A stretch of 27,882 bases of DNA from a virus. Positions 1 to 7,544 of the stretch are shown piece after piece (position 1 is the stretch's first letter; the number at the start of each line of letters is the position of its first letter). The notes below the pieces were generated by a model that saw only the letters and a list, made by a program, of their open reading frames with translations, made no database searches and had not been told where the DNA came from. Made by a program: the position numbers and the translations under genes. The stretch is from positions 1-27,882 of the IMG/VR virus record IMGVR_UViG_3300001460_000142. One strand, given 5' to 3'.

Positions 1-2729
1 TGTGTGGCAGTATCACCTTCCACTCTGAAATCTAAATCACTTCCACCCTCGTTAACTACTACCCCTCCGTTAAGCTGAACAGCAGTTGTTGTAGTGTTAC
101 CTCTACTAGTAACACTTTGCAAAGTATCTCCCTCTGGGGTTTCTCCAGTAAGAACAGGATTACCATTTACATAAAGAGCGGTATTAGTATTTACATAAAC
201 TCCATTAACGAAGTCCATTACCATTGAGTTTGTCCCTGAAGATAAACTAGGTGTAGCTACAGAATCACTAAAAACAAATGCGCCATTATGCCCTTGCTGA
301 ACTTTTGAATAGTTTCCAGCAGTTATTGCATCATCGGCTTTAATTTCTTGATATGATCCTCCTAATGCCGCTGATCTACTACCAATTACAGTATTATTAT
401 TACCTCCTGCAATAGTGCTTTCAGACCCGCTAATGGTATTAGAAACACCAGCTCCTATGAAATTATAACCACCATCAATTTTTTGATATTTAATTTCATT
501 AGTTTGCCCTCCGACAATAGAAGAGTATTTATTGTAAACTCTATTGTTATTACCCCCACCTATGCTACCTCCAGCCTCTCCAGTAATCTCATTAGCCTGT
601 CCTCCTGCTATATTAGAAGTAGGAGAACCACTAATTAAATTATTAAATCCTCCTCCAATAACTGCTAAATTACTACCACTAATATCGTTATTTCTGCCAC
701 CTACACTTACAGCAAATTCACTGTTAACAATATCAATTCCAGAACCACCACCAATGAAGTTCATTGATTCACCTGAGATTAACTGATTAGCCCCGCCAAC
801 AATAACATTATAATTACCACTAATAGAGTTTCCAGAACCCCCTAAAATAGCAGAACCAGTAGCAGGAGAAAGACGTTTAATATAGCCATCTTGAGAGCTA
901 TAATCAGCAGAAGTCTCAGAAAATACATGAAATGTGTCGGAGTAATCTGATGAAATTTGGCTTACTCCAGCCCCCAATTTAAATTCGCCATTACTCTGGT
1001 CTATCTCAATAGTATTATCAGTGTTATTACCAAACTGAAGTTTGCCGTTATTAGCATTTGAGGAATCCTGTATCTTTACGTTCCCGTTTACATATAAGGA
1101 ATAGCTAGAGTCTGGTGATGTTGAACCAATTGCTACATGAGTATTAAAGTAGTTACCAAAACTACTAGCAGTAAGCTTGTTTACTGTAGTCTCACTTGAA
1201 TCATTGACCTCGATTACTCCATTACAAGAAGAATCAGTCTTATATTCTTGAACTTTTTTCCCACCACACCAAACTGTAATACCTTTGTTGTTAGTGTCTT
1301 CTGTTACAACATTTAATGGAGCAGTCCCTCCCACAGAAGCGCCGCTATTAATTGTTATATTATTTGTTGTAAAAGCGCCTTGAGAAGTTGTATCTTGGAG
1401 ATTACAACAATCATGGGTAGGTTCAGTATGAGTAATAAGTATAGTATTCCCATTATCTGTCGTTCCTATACCAATATTCGGACCAGAGACGCTAATACCT
1501 CTAAACTTAAATGGTCTAATACTGTTCTCTTCGTAAACTTGAGTTCCTGCCCCTACGTTTTCCGCATGACCACCACTAATAAGAATTGTCTCTCCATCTG
1601 CATCACTTGGGTCAAGTAAAACAGTAGTGCTATTTTTAATAGACGGAGTATTATCTGCTATAGTTTTAAATTTAAAAGGATTGCTAGTGCCATCTTTATA
1701 TATATCTAATCCATCCCCGACATTAGAGCAAGTAGCTCCTACAGCCGATATAGTGACATTATTAGAGTCACTATCATCTATAGTTATGTTCGTTCCCTCT
1801 GCTAATCCTTTAAATCTAAATGGACGTATACTGTCCTCTATGTATATTCTTTTAGTAGCACTTGCTTGGTTTGCCGCATGACCTCCACTAATCAAAATTT
1901 GATCAGTGCTAGTAGGATCTCTTAAAACAGTAGTATTATTCTCACCATTGTCTGGAAGAGCCGAATTCCCTGTTAAAGTTCTAAACTTAAATGGAACATT
2001 ACTATTTTGCTGATAAACTCGTTCTCCTAGTCCTACATTTGTCGAACTAGCCCCTACTCCAGCGGCAGTGCCACTTCCACTAATTAAAACATATTTTTCT
2101 GTTTCTGTTACAAAAACAGTCCCTGTTCCTTGGACTGCTCTAACTCTAACTGGATTTGTTTGTAGATCTTTGTCCCCACTAATTAGAATGTGTGCGCTAT
2201 TTGTTTCTGCATCATCTCCATTGTCATCTTCTCCAACAAGACCCAATTGTTTAAATTGCCTGTCTGAAACATATATATTATCTCTTTGTGTAAGATCATC
2301 TACTTCTCCCCTCACAAAAGAAAAAATAGGGTAGTAACCAGTATAATTTTGATCTACAAGTTGATCAAAGGCTATTTCTGGGAATTGTGTAGAGGGTTGT
2401 TCTATGTCTGAATCAAATCCAGTAAAATCAGCACGGACGACTAAAAAGTTATCTTTGTTTAAAACAACCTCTACATAATACTGCTTATTGCAATTAAGAG
2501 GTAGTTCATGGATAAAATCCATTTGGCCAATTTTAGACCCAAATCTTGTTAAATTATTAGAAACACTATTAAAGATGTAACCTTGGTTAAAGGTTACATC
2601 AAAATGCTCTGCACTACCATTATCTGCATAAGATATTTCAACATTTGGTTGAAATGGAGTAATCTGCTGAATAAGATGTCCAGCCCCGTCTACTTGAGAA
2701 ATACCAAAGTAATCTTGATCTTCAGCCAT
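1..2729 (-). CDS. Large phage tail fibre / adhesin-like structural protein, 3' end cut by window edge
   Basis: I read an open frame of about 909 codons from ATG at 2729-2727 to the left edge with no stop. The N-terminal part (MAEDQDYFGIS...) looks like a virion-attachment domain. About residues 190-450 hold three to four degenerate repeats of the type NSxxPFKF(R/K) followed by TxVLxDP and ILISGG. About residues 620-790 hold many GG-x-x-N-x-ISG repeats, typical of the left-handed roll of trimeric YadA-like heads and marine phage fibres. The last visible part contains DLDFRVEGDT, common in phage fibres before a C-terminal intramolecular chaperone or receptor-binding end, which is outside the window. 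The start overlaps the upstream stop by 8 bp and has an AAGGG Shine-Dalgarno 6 nt upstream, one of the better ones here. Likely a trimeric receptor-binding or side fibre. Family type is confident; exact virion position is inferred. Confidence 0.85.
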   Translation of the reverse strand, partial: MAEDQDYFGISQVDGAGHLIQQITPFQPNVEISYADNGSAEHFDVTFNQGYIFNSVSNNLTRFGSKIGQMDFIHELPLNCNKQYYVEVVLNKDNFLVVRADFTGFDSDIEQPSTQFPEIAFDQLVDQNYTGYYPIFSFVRGEVDDLTQRDNIYVSDRQFKQLGLVGEDDNGDDAETNSAHILISGDKDLQTNPVRVRAVQGTGTVFVTETEKYVLISGSGTAAGVGASSTNVGLGERVYQQNSNVPFKFRTLTGNSALPDNGENNTTVLRDPTSTDQILISGGHAANQASATKRIYIEDSIRPFRFKGLAEGTNITIDDSDSNNVTISAVGATCSNVGDGLDIYKDGTSNPFKFKTIADNTPSIKNSTTVLLDPSDADGETILISGGHAENVGAGTQVYEENSIRPFKFRGISVSGPNIGIGTTDNGNTILITHTEPTHDCCNLQDTTSQGAFTTNNITINSGASVGGTAPLNVVTEDTNNKGITVWCGGKKVQEYKTDSSCNGVIEVNDSSETTVNKLTASSFGNYFNTHVAIGSTSPDSSYSLYVNGNVKIQDSSNANNGKLQFGNNTDNTIEIDQSNGEFKLGAGVSQISSDYSDTFHVFSETSADYSSQDGYIKRLSPATGSAILGGSGNSISGNYNVIVGGANQLISGESMNFIGGGSGIDIVNSEFAVSVGGRNNDISGSNLAVIGGGFNNLISGSPTSNIAGGQANEITGEAGGSIGGGNNNRVYNKYSSIVGGQTNEIKYQKIDGGYNFIGAGVSNTISGSESTIAGGNNNTVIGSRSAALGGSYQEIKADDAITAGNYSKVQQGHNGAFVFSDSVATPSLSSGTNSMVMDFVNGVYVNTNTALYVNGNPVLTGETPEGDTLQSVTSRGNTTTTAVQLNGGVVVNEGGSDLDFRVEGDTAT

Positions 2730-3066
2730 AAACAACCCTTTCGTTAAAATCAGAAGATTCGGTTCTTTCAGATTCTATTTTTTGAATCTCTCCCTCTTCA
2801 TCAAAGTAATATAAACGATCAAACCAATTGAATTTCTCTAGATTAACGGATTTGATGTTTTTTTCTACATCATCACCATGCAACGAAGAATAAAAATATT
2901 TTATACCTCCGCGTTTTAGAGAACCATCAGGCCACAAAAATTGTTTTTCTGCAAAATAACAATCTGTTAGCGCAGCATTGCGCCAAATTTCTATATATGC
3001 AAAATCATTACCAAAGTCGTGGCGCTTTGTTTCAAGTTTAATTACATTTTTAACGATAGTTTTCAC
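2722..3066 (-). CDS. Hypothetical protein, 114 aa, first gene of the fibre transcription unit
   Basis: An acidic, aromatic-rich soluble protein with no signal peptide or membrane segment. I do not recognise the family. The start codon is GTG (3066-3064); no in-frame ATG lies nearby and no Shine-Dalgarno is visible. It is preceded by a promoter whose -10 box ends 7 nt before the GTG and by a strong terminator at 3123-3156, so it begins a new transcription unit. Its stop overlaps the fibre start by 8 bp, which suggests translational coupling. By position it could be a fibre-associated structural or assembly protein, but nothing in the sequence proves this. Confidence 0.7.
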   Translation of the reverse strand: MKTIVKNVIKLETKRHDFGNDFAYIEIWRNAALTDCYFAEKQFLWPDGSLKRGGIKYFYSSLHGDDVEKNIKSVNLEKFNWFDRLYYFDEEGEIQKIESERTESSDFNERVVYG

Positions 3067-3073
3067 TTTAATA

Positions 3074-3102
3074 ATGATATAAAATAGTTACACCTATTTC
3101 AA
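3074..3102 (-). promoter_or_regulatory. Sigma70-type promoter of the fibre unit
   Basis: On the minus strand TTGAAA (3102-3097) is followed by a 17-bp spacer and TATCAT (3079-3074). Only 7 nt separate the -10 box from the GTG start at 3066, so the expected transcription start falls on or next to the start codon. Confidence 0.5.
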
Positions 3103-3122
3103 TTATTTGTATGCGGCCTAAA

Positions 3123-3156
3123 AAAAATACGGACTCAATTAAGAATCCGTATTTTT
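3123..3156 (-). terminator. Rho-independent terminator, possibly bidirectional
   Basis: An 11-bp perfect stem (AAAAATACGGA paired with TCCGTATTTTT) with a 12-nt loop lies 26 bp past the stop of the head-type protein gene. The minus strand ends in a run of seven T, giving a classic terminator for the 7249-3182 operon. The opposite strand also ends in T5, so it could act both ways, though no convergent gene exists here. Confidence 0.85.
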
Positions 3157-3181
3157 GTATTTAAATTAATTTTTAATAAGA

Positions 3182-4756
3182 TCACTCAGATCCTTTTGCT
3201 CTTTCTATCTGCTCTGATGTGGGTGCGCCTTTGTCACCCTTTTTTCTCATCTTCTCACCAGAACCCCTTTTGATACGCTCTTTCTTCTTTCTGATGTTTT
3301 CCCAGAGACTACTATCAGATTTCTCTTTTTCTTTTAGAATCTCTTTGTGACGCTTCATGAAAGCTTCATGGTTAGGTCCAGCCATATATAGAGTCTTTCC
3401 ATCCTCTGTCTTATGGGTATGGATTCCCTTTAACCCCATTTTTTCAGAATCTTGCATAGCTTTTTCTTTACTATCAAAGTAGTGATCATTCATGTCAGGA
3501 GAGCCGTATGATTTTTTCTTGTCTTTATAGCCAGCTTCACTACTCTTTCCTTTTTGTTTTTTTAGAATTTCTTTTTGTAGCCAACTTGGCAATTTCTTCT
3601 GCTTATTTGTGAGACCAGCTTCATTCTCTTCCATTAGAATCGCTCTATCCTTCTTATATTGAACAGCACAAGCTGACATAGTTTTGTCCATATCCATGTC
3701 TTTTGTATTAGTCATTTCTGCATCACTTTTCATGCAATGGCTCATGTAAGATTTAAACATAGGTTTTTCTTTGTCTTCCATCTCCATCCCATATACTTTT
3801 TTATCTTTATATGCGGCCTTGGCAATATCTTGATCAGCTTTTCTGTAAGATTCTTTAACCTTTCCTCCTCTCATCATCTTGAGAAATGTATTAACTCTAG
3901 CCATAGCCCATCCATGACGGGACATATTAGGACGATGCGATGTGCTGAAAGCCCCAGCACCACGCCTATAAACACGCTTAAGCTGGCCTAAAGTTACTTT
4001 TTTAGAAGACTTCTCATTATGAGCTTTAACTTTTTCTTTTAAAGTATTAGTGGTCTTCTCACTAAATGTGATCTTCCCGCCACCTTTTTTCGCGCTACCC
4101 TTCTTATTCCTCTCGGAACCTTTTTTTCTTTCACTAGGTTCTGCTGGCGTTTGTGCGCCACTTTTTGGCCCTCTGCGCTTTGCAGCCTCAGACTCTTCAG
4201 TAATTTCATCAACATATGCTAATGAAGGACAAGTCTCCAAAAGATCTGCTTTATCATATAGAGATTCTCCATCCCATTCTTGTTCTGTGGAGGCTTTTGT
4301 CATTTTTGTGACGCTTTTTGCGCTCCACATTCTACATGACCAGTATTTCGGAGTTGTTTTATCTTTTGCCATATCGCAGTTATGCCTAGCCCTAAACGCC
4401 TTTCTTCTTTTTGGGTCATCCCTCTTAATCTCCATGTTGGGATCTCCAAAGTTAACCTTAACAACATTTCCTTTTTTGTTTTTTACATAAACAGAAAACT
4501 TTTTTGGACCCTTCGGAGTTCTGAAGGGCTTATTTAAAGTCTTGTTTTCGTTAGCCGCTTCTGTGAAAAATAGAGATGTGTCATCTCCATCTTCAAAAAC
4601 AACAGATGCCTTTGATTCAGCATCTTCAAAAATATTCATACAAACAGCGACTCTCTGCTTATTATCGTTGAATTCATCCTTGTTAGTCAAATCTGAAACA
4701 CAACGACCCATGAAGTCGCCTCTTTTTTCATTGTTTCTGGGAGTTGGTAATGGCAT
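3182..4756 (-). CDS. Multidomain head-type structural protein (prohead core/scaffold-like), 524 aa
   Basis: A very Lys/Glu-rich protein built of short conserved modules joined by low-complexity basic linkers. From the chosen start: a FMGRC...AVC module (about residues 15-40); a module with DPxxRRKxFRARHNCD and YWSCRMW (about 110-145) that I recall from phage head or prohead proteins; a basic region; a VTLGQLKRVYRRGAGAFS module (about 250-292) resembling small phage DUFs; a second Cys-spaced YMSHCM...SACA module (about 336-367); and a KEKAMQDSEKMGLKG...YMAGPNHEAF module (about 430-465). I chose ATG at 4756, 13 nt after the preceding stop, because the N-terminus MPLPTPRNNEKRGDF fits this protein type; the longer frame to 4834 overlaps the previous gene by 65 bp. 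It is last in the heptose operon, before a terminator. Head role is family-memory inference. Confidence 0.7.
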   Translation of the reverse strand: MPLPTPRNNEKRGDFMGRCVSDLTNKDEFNDNKQRVAVCMNIFEDAESKASVVFEDGDDTSLFFTEAANENKTLNKPFRTPKGPKKFSVYVKNKKGNVVKVNFGDPNMEIKRDDPKRRKAFRARHNCDMAKDKTTPKYWSCRMWSAKSVTKMTKASTEQEWDGESLYDKADLLETCPSLAYVDEITEESEAAKRRGPKSGAQTPAEPSERKKGSERNKKGSAKKGGGKITFSEKTTNTLKEKVKAHNEKSSKKVTLGQLKRVYRRGAGAFSTSHRPNMSRHGWAMARVNTFLKMMRGGKVKESYRKADQDIAKAAYKDKKVYGMEMEDKEKPMFKSYMSHCMKSDAEMTNTKDMDMDKTMSACAVQYKKDRAILMEENEAGLTNKQKKLPSWLQKEILKKQKGKSSEAGYKDKKKSYGSPDMNDHYFDSKEKAMQDSEKMGLKGIHTHKTEDGKTLYMAGPNHEAFMKRHKEILKEKEKSDSSLWENIRKKKERIKRGSGEKMRKKGDKGAPTSEQIERAKGSE

Positions 4757-4769
4757 ATTGTTTTTTACA

Positions 4770-5306
4770 CTATAAAAGTTCCATAGGGGAACGATATTCT
4801 TCATATGGGAGAAACCAATGTTCACAGCATTCAAGGACGCTAGACATATAAATAACAGTCATTAGGTCTTCTCGACCCTTCCTGTTATACCCCTTGTGAA
4901 GAGCATTCTTAATGGAAGTTACTCGATCATTTAATTTGCAATACTCAATAGCATAATTGTATAAATCCTTGTTTTTAGCGCACAGAAAGAAAGCCCCGAA
5001 GTCAAAAGCTATCCATTCAGGCTTGTTTAAATCATTGCACCAACCCCTTTGTCCTTGGACATTCTTAATTTCCAAAAGAATTTTTCCTTCTTTTTGTGTT
5101 TGTTTTAAGCCTTTTACGTCAAATCCAATGCCATCTACAACAAAATCAGTATGATTTTTAATATCGTCATATTGACCTGTCTTTTTAATCTCCTTATTGG
5201 CTGCTCTACAAGAGTCGTAAAACCTTTGTTGACCTTCATTACCAACACTTATTGATTTGTTGATATGTGTCGCCGAAGACATATTTTTGGCCTTATATGA
5301 TATCAT
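4770..5306 (-). CDS. PD-(D/E)XK-like nuclease candidate, 178 aa
   Basis: The central part has D54, a FDVKG segment (62-66) and then LLEIKN (77-82), an arrangement of acidic residues and Glu-x-Lys that resembles a PD-(D/E)XK nuclease core, followed by aromatic-rich strands. The assignment is from this pattern only. The ATG overlaps the stop of the HAD gene in an ATGA, so it is translationally coupled into the sugar operon. The C-terminus ends in PMELL, exactly as in the Cas4/RecB-like nuclease at 20903-21943. It could process phage DNA or attack host DNA. A non-nuclease role is possible. Confidence 0.55.
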   Translation of the reverse strand: MISYKAKNMSSATHINKSISVGNEGQQRFYDSCRAANKEIKKTGQYDDIKNHTDFVVDGIGFDVKGLKQTQKEGKILLEIKNVQGQRGWCNDLNKPEWIAFDFGAFFLCAKNKDLYNYAIEYCKLNDRVTSIKNALHKGYNRKGREDLMTVIYMSSVLECCEHWFLPYEEYRSPMELL

Positions 5307-5644
5307 AATGTAATTGTTTTAGTCTCCCCTGTCTCTACATCTGTCATGAAGAAATCATCAACATTATAAGCTCTATCGTCAATCCAATAATCATAGGAAG
5401 GTTTACCCATTCTTAACTCAGTTCTCTTTACCCCCCACTCATCTAATTGTTTTTTTGTAAGCACTGAATGGTCTTTGCCAGACCAACCTCCTCTTGCTGT
5501 CCAATAAATAATTGTGTGACCAGCATCATGTAGTTTATTGAAGAATTCAATTCTTTCTTTTATAGGCTTGCCTTGGTTGTAAGGTGCGCTCTGATCTTCG
5601 TGTCTACAAATTGTTCCATCAATATCTACTATATAAGTTTTCAT
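5303..5644 (-). CDS. Small HAD-superfamily phosphatase (capsule-type), 113 aa
   Basis: HAD motifs are complete: motif I DIDGT (residues 7-11) with the nucleophile and acid/base Asp, motif II Thr in YWTARG, motif III Lys in MGKP and the acidic pair in WIDDRA. The small, capless form matches HAD proteins found in capsule and nucleotide-sugar clusters. It sits directly after the heptose kinase and transferase genes, joined by ATGA overlaps on both sides. In the ADP-heptose pathway a phosphatase (GmhB) removes the 7-phosphate from heptose 1,7-bisphosphate between the kinase and transferase steps. This protein is not a close GmhB look-alike but could fill that step; this is inference from context. 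Confidence 0.75.
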   Translation of the reverse strand: MKTYIVDIDGTICRHEDQSAPYNQGKPIKERIEFFNKLHDAGHTIIYWTARGGWSGKDHSVLTKKQLDEWGVKRTELRMGKPSYDYWIDDRAYNVDDFFMTDVETGETKTITL

Positions 5645-6135
5645 TTTAATTTATTTATAATATCTGTTGTACTAATATTTTCTACAAAAGGAATAACTTT
5701 TAATATAGCTAATCCTTTAGATTTAAGCTCTAATTTATTTAAAGAATTTTCATCATAATCGCCCCCCTTGCACCAGAAATCTGGTTGAAGTTCTTTTAAA
5801 TGTTTTGAGACTGTTTTTGTGTTAAATATAAATACATAGTCTACAGCCTCATGACAAGCTACTGTGTAAGCTCTTTGTTTAGCAGATAAAATAGGTCTAC
5901 CTTCCCCCTTTAAAGACTTGACACTTGCGTCTCCGTTAATACCCACAACTAATTTAGAATTTAAACTACAGGAATTTTTCATCCCGTATAACAAACTGGC
6001 ATGGCCAGCATGGAATAAATCAAAACAGCCGTTAGTGAAGATAAAAAACTTTTTAATACCACACTTTTCTAATTCTCTGGCAAATTGCCTTTCTCTCTTT
6101 ATCTCCTCAAAAGAAATAATTTTTTTATGTTTCAT
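5641..6135 (-). CDS. HldE-type heptose 1-phosphate nucleotidyltransferase (RfaE domain II), 164 aa
   Basis: A cytidylyltransferase-fold enzyme with TNGCFDLFHAGH (residues 34-45) containing the HxGH nucleotide-binding signature, a GEGRPILSAKQRA segment, a KGGDY segment and a C-terminal STTDII close to the STT motif of RfaE transferases. Length fits the isolated C-terminal domain of bifunctional HldE. It would join heptose 1-phosphate and ATP to give ADP-heptose; the nucleotide is inferred from the family. Its start overlaps the kinase stop in an ATGA, so the two HldE activities are split into adjacent, coupled genes. Glycerol-3-phosphate cytidylyltransferase is the main alternative, but the kinase and HldD homologues in this window make the heptose reading stronger. 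Confidence 0.85.
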   Translation of the reverse strand: MKHKKIISFEEIKRERQFARELEKCGIKKFFIFTNGCFDLFHAGHASLLYGMKNSCSLNSKLVVGINGDASVKSLKGEGRPILSAKQRAYTVACHEAVDYVFIFNTKTVSKHLKELQPDFWCKGGDYDENSLNKLELKSKGLAILKVIPFVENISTTDIINKLK

Positions 6136-6878
6136 ATAGTTGCAACTCCCTTTTTTCTAATAACTTTTTGGCAACAATCTTGAGCAAAAAAGATTGCTGT
6201 TTCTATATTTTTAGTTGCTATATAAGAGTAACTTAATGCTGCAATAAAAGTATCTCCAGCGCCAGAAACATCTCTAACTTGTGAGGGATTTTTAATTAAA
6301 TAATCTTTATAATTATATGAACAACCTCTATCTGCTTTTGTCACTATTGTATTACTCGCCATATGTTTCCAGCCATTTTCTAAAAATTCTTTCTCATTAA
6401 TTTTTATAAAAGTAAATAAATCTGCCCAATCAATATTAAATTGTTTTTTAGTATCAAGAAAAGACACCTTGCTTCTTTCAGCGATCTGTTTCAAATCATA
6501 GTCTTTTAAAAATCCTTTGTTATAGTCTGAAACTATTACAGCATCATATTCTTCTATGTTATTTGGCAAGTTCTTGCAAGATGAATATGTGTCCGTATCA
6601 ACTCTCAATAACATCTGATTCGATTGTGAATCAATGTATCTAGTCTTATGTCCTTCTACTTCGTTGGTCAATAAATCTATTTTATTTCTATAAGGAATAC
6701 CCTTAAGACTTTCTTTATCAATTGCTAACATGTTTTCATAAACATTACTCGCCATGCCTAAATTTTCTACACCTCCATCTGGGACAAAAACAGGAGCAGG
6801 GGCTTCTGGACAAAGTCTACTTGCTTTACCATAGCAGAATCTATCGCTACAAGACTCTCCAATAATTAAAAATTTCAC
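6132..6878 (-). CDS. HldE-type heptose 7-phosphate kinase (RfaE domain I, PfkB family), 248 aa, compact
   Basis: A ribokinase/PfkB fold kinase. SRLCPEAPAPVF (residues 20-31) matches the substrate-lid motif SRISPEAPVPV of HldE. SDYNKG (117-122) and DVSGAGDT (203-210), with catalytic Asp209, are the conserved core motifs. It phosphorylates heptose 7-phosphate at C1 in the ADP-heptose pathway. At 248 residues it is about 60-70 shorter than the usual HldE kinase domain; the region after the lid, normally GG-x-A-A-N and the following strands, is replaced by a shortened, divergent stretch, so activity needs testing. The start is GTG within a GTGA overlap with the cupin gene. All motifs needed for phosphoryl transfer are visible. 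Confidence 0.85.
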   Translation of the reverse strand: MKFLIIGESCSDRFCYGKASRLCPEAPAPVFVPDGGVENLGMASNVYENMLAIDKESLKGIPYRNKIDLLTNEVEGHKTRYIDSQSNQMLLRVDTDTYSSCKNLPNNIEEYDAVIVSDYNKGFLKDYDLKQIAERSKVSFLDTKKQFNIDWADLFTFIKINEKEFLENGWKHMASNTIVTKADRGCSYNYKDYLIKNPSQVRDVSGAGDTFIAALSYSYIATKNIETAIFFAQDCCQKVIRKKGVATI

Positions 6879-7249
6879 TTTTGAGAAGCTCCTTTCTCTA
6901 CTCTATAAGAGTCTTCGTTAAAGTGTTGTGTACTTACCTCAAAAACACTAGATTCCTCTAGTGCTGTTAATTTATGAGGGACACAAGGTTCAAGATGAAC
7001 TACATCTCCTTCAATTAATTCTCTTTTAAGTTTTTCTGCCTTTTCTAAATCAAAATATTCTAATTTAAGTCTTCCTTTTGTGACACACCAAGTTTCTTCT
7101 TTTTTGATATGGTAATGCATAGAAAAAGAAGACCCCTCGTTAAAACGAAGGATCTTCCCGCAATATTTTTCGTTGTTAGTTATCCAAAGCTCATCTCCCC
7201 AACCTTTTGGGTGAGCTTCTAGTCTAGAAAAAACAGGCTCAATACTCAT
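6875..7249 (-). CDS. Cupin sugar-phosphate isomerase/epimerase-like protein, 124 aa
   Basis: A single cupin barrel with metal-binding residues H45, H47 and E51 or E52 in HYHIKKEET, and H92 in VPHKL. The N-terminal GWGDELWI and the layout resemble the C-terminal cupin of mannose-1-phosphate guanylyltransferase/mannose-6-phosphate isomerase proteins. It starts the sugar operon, directly behind a strong promoter whose -10 box is 7 nt from the ATG, and overlaps the kinase gene by GTGA. A role in GDP-mannose or heptose precursor supply is likely from context; the exact substrate cannot be read from sequence. Confidence 0.75.
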   Translation of the reverse strand: MSIEPVFSRLEAHPKGWGDELWITNNEKYCGKILRFNEGSSFSMHYHIKKEETWCVTKGRLKLEYFDLEKAEKLKRELIEGDVVHLEPCVPHKLTALEESSVFEVSTQHFNEDSYRVEKGASQK

Positions 7250-7256
7250 TTAGAGT

Positions 7257-7284
7257 ATTATATCCTGCTGGATGAATTATTCAA
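7257..7284 (-). promoter_or_regulatory. Strong sigma70-type promoter of the heptose/cupin operon
   Basis: On the minus strand TTGAAT (7284-7279), a 16-bp spacer, then a perfect TATAAT (7262-7257). The ATG at 7249 follows after only 7 nt (ACTCTAA), with no room for a Shine-Dalgarno, so the mRNA should be leaderless or almost so. Confidence 0.75.
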
Positions 7285-7293
7285 GGAATAATT
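7275..7293. repeat. Inverted repeat covering the -35 box of the heptose operon
   Basis: AATTATTC and GAATAATT form a perfect 8-bp inverted repeat around AAG. It contains the -35 hexamer and the stop codon of the small membrane protein gene. There is no T-run behind it, so it is a poor terminator and a better operator candidate. Palindromes arise easily by chance in AT-rich DNA. Confidence 0.4.
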
Positions 7294-7483
7294 AATCTTT
7301 AGCCTTTTCCTTCGCTTTACCCACATTTAACGCAGCCCAGTCAATTATAGAATAGACCTTTGCCCAAATGCTACCCTTTTTCGGGGTAGGGGTTGCTGCG
7401 GCAATAGCAGAAGCAAGCGCGATTGCGGCAGTCACTACGCCGAACCAAGGATTGTCTTCAATTAATTTAATAAGAATGTCCAT
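7292..7483 (-). CDS. Small membrane protein, 63 aa (holin-like candidate)
   Basis: A short N-terminal amphipathic segment and DNPWFG are followed by one Ala-rich hydrophobic segment (about residues 13-30), then a Thr/Pro/Lys turn, a second, more polar helix with WAALNVG, and a basic tail. It looks like the small one- or two-helix membrane proteins common in marine phages, sometimes annotated as holins. A separate holin beside the endolysin (10733-11050) makes that role uncertain here. It stands alone between two promoters: its own (-10 TATAAA 5 nt before the ATG) and that of the cupin operon. Confidence 0.65.
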   Translation of the reverse strand: MDILIKLIEDNPWFGVVTAAIALASAIAAATPTPKKGSIWAKVYSIIDWAALNVGKAKEKAKD

Positions 7484-7488
7484 AATAT

Positions 7489-7517
7489 TTTATATGTGTT
7501 CTCTATATATTACACAA
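7489..7517 (-). promoter_or_regulatory. Promoter of the small membrane protein gene
   Basis: TTGTGT (7517-7512), 17-bp spacer, TATAAA (7494-7489), then 5 nt to the ATG at 7483. The -35 is weak, the -10 good. Same short-leader geometry as the other promoters in the window. Confidence 0.45.
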
Positions 7518-7544
7518 TCAAAAAAAATAAGGAAATTATTGATT

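Noticed and set aside
544-2334. Several plus-strand open frames (544-786, 1380-1619, 1627-1881, 2068-2334)
   Set aside because: They are antisense shadows of the continuous minus-strand fibre gene; their Pro/Ser/Leu-rich products mirror its Gly/Asn-rich repeats.
4050-4490. Plus-strand 146-codon frame opposite the head-type gene
   Set aside because: The Phe/Leu/Ser-rich product is the antisense of a Lys/Glu-rich gene; no regulatory signals were seen.
7484-7544. Possible terminator behind the oxygenase gene
   Set aside because: Only a five-pair A/T stem (AATAA with TTATT) before a T-run is visible, too weak to call.
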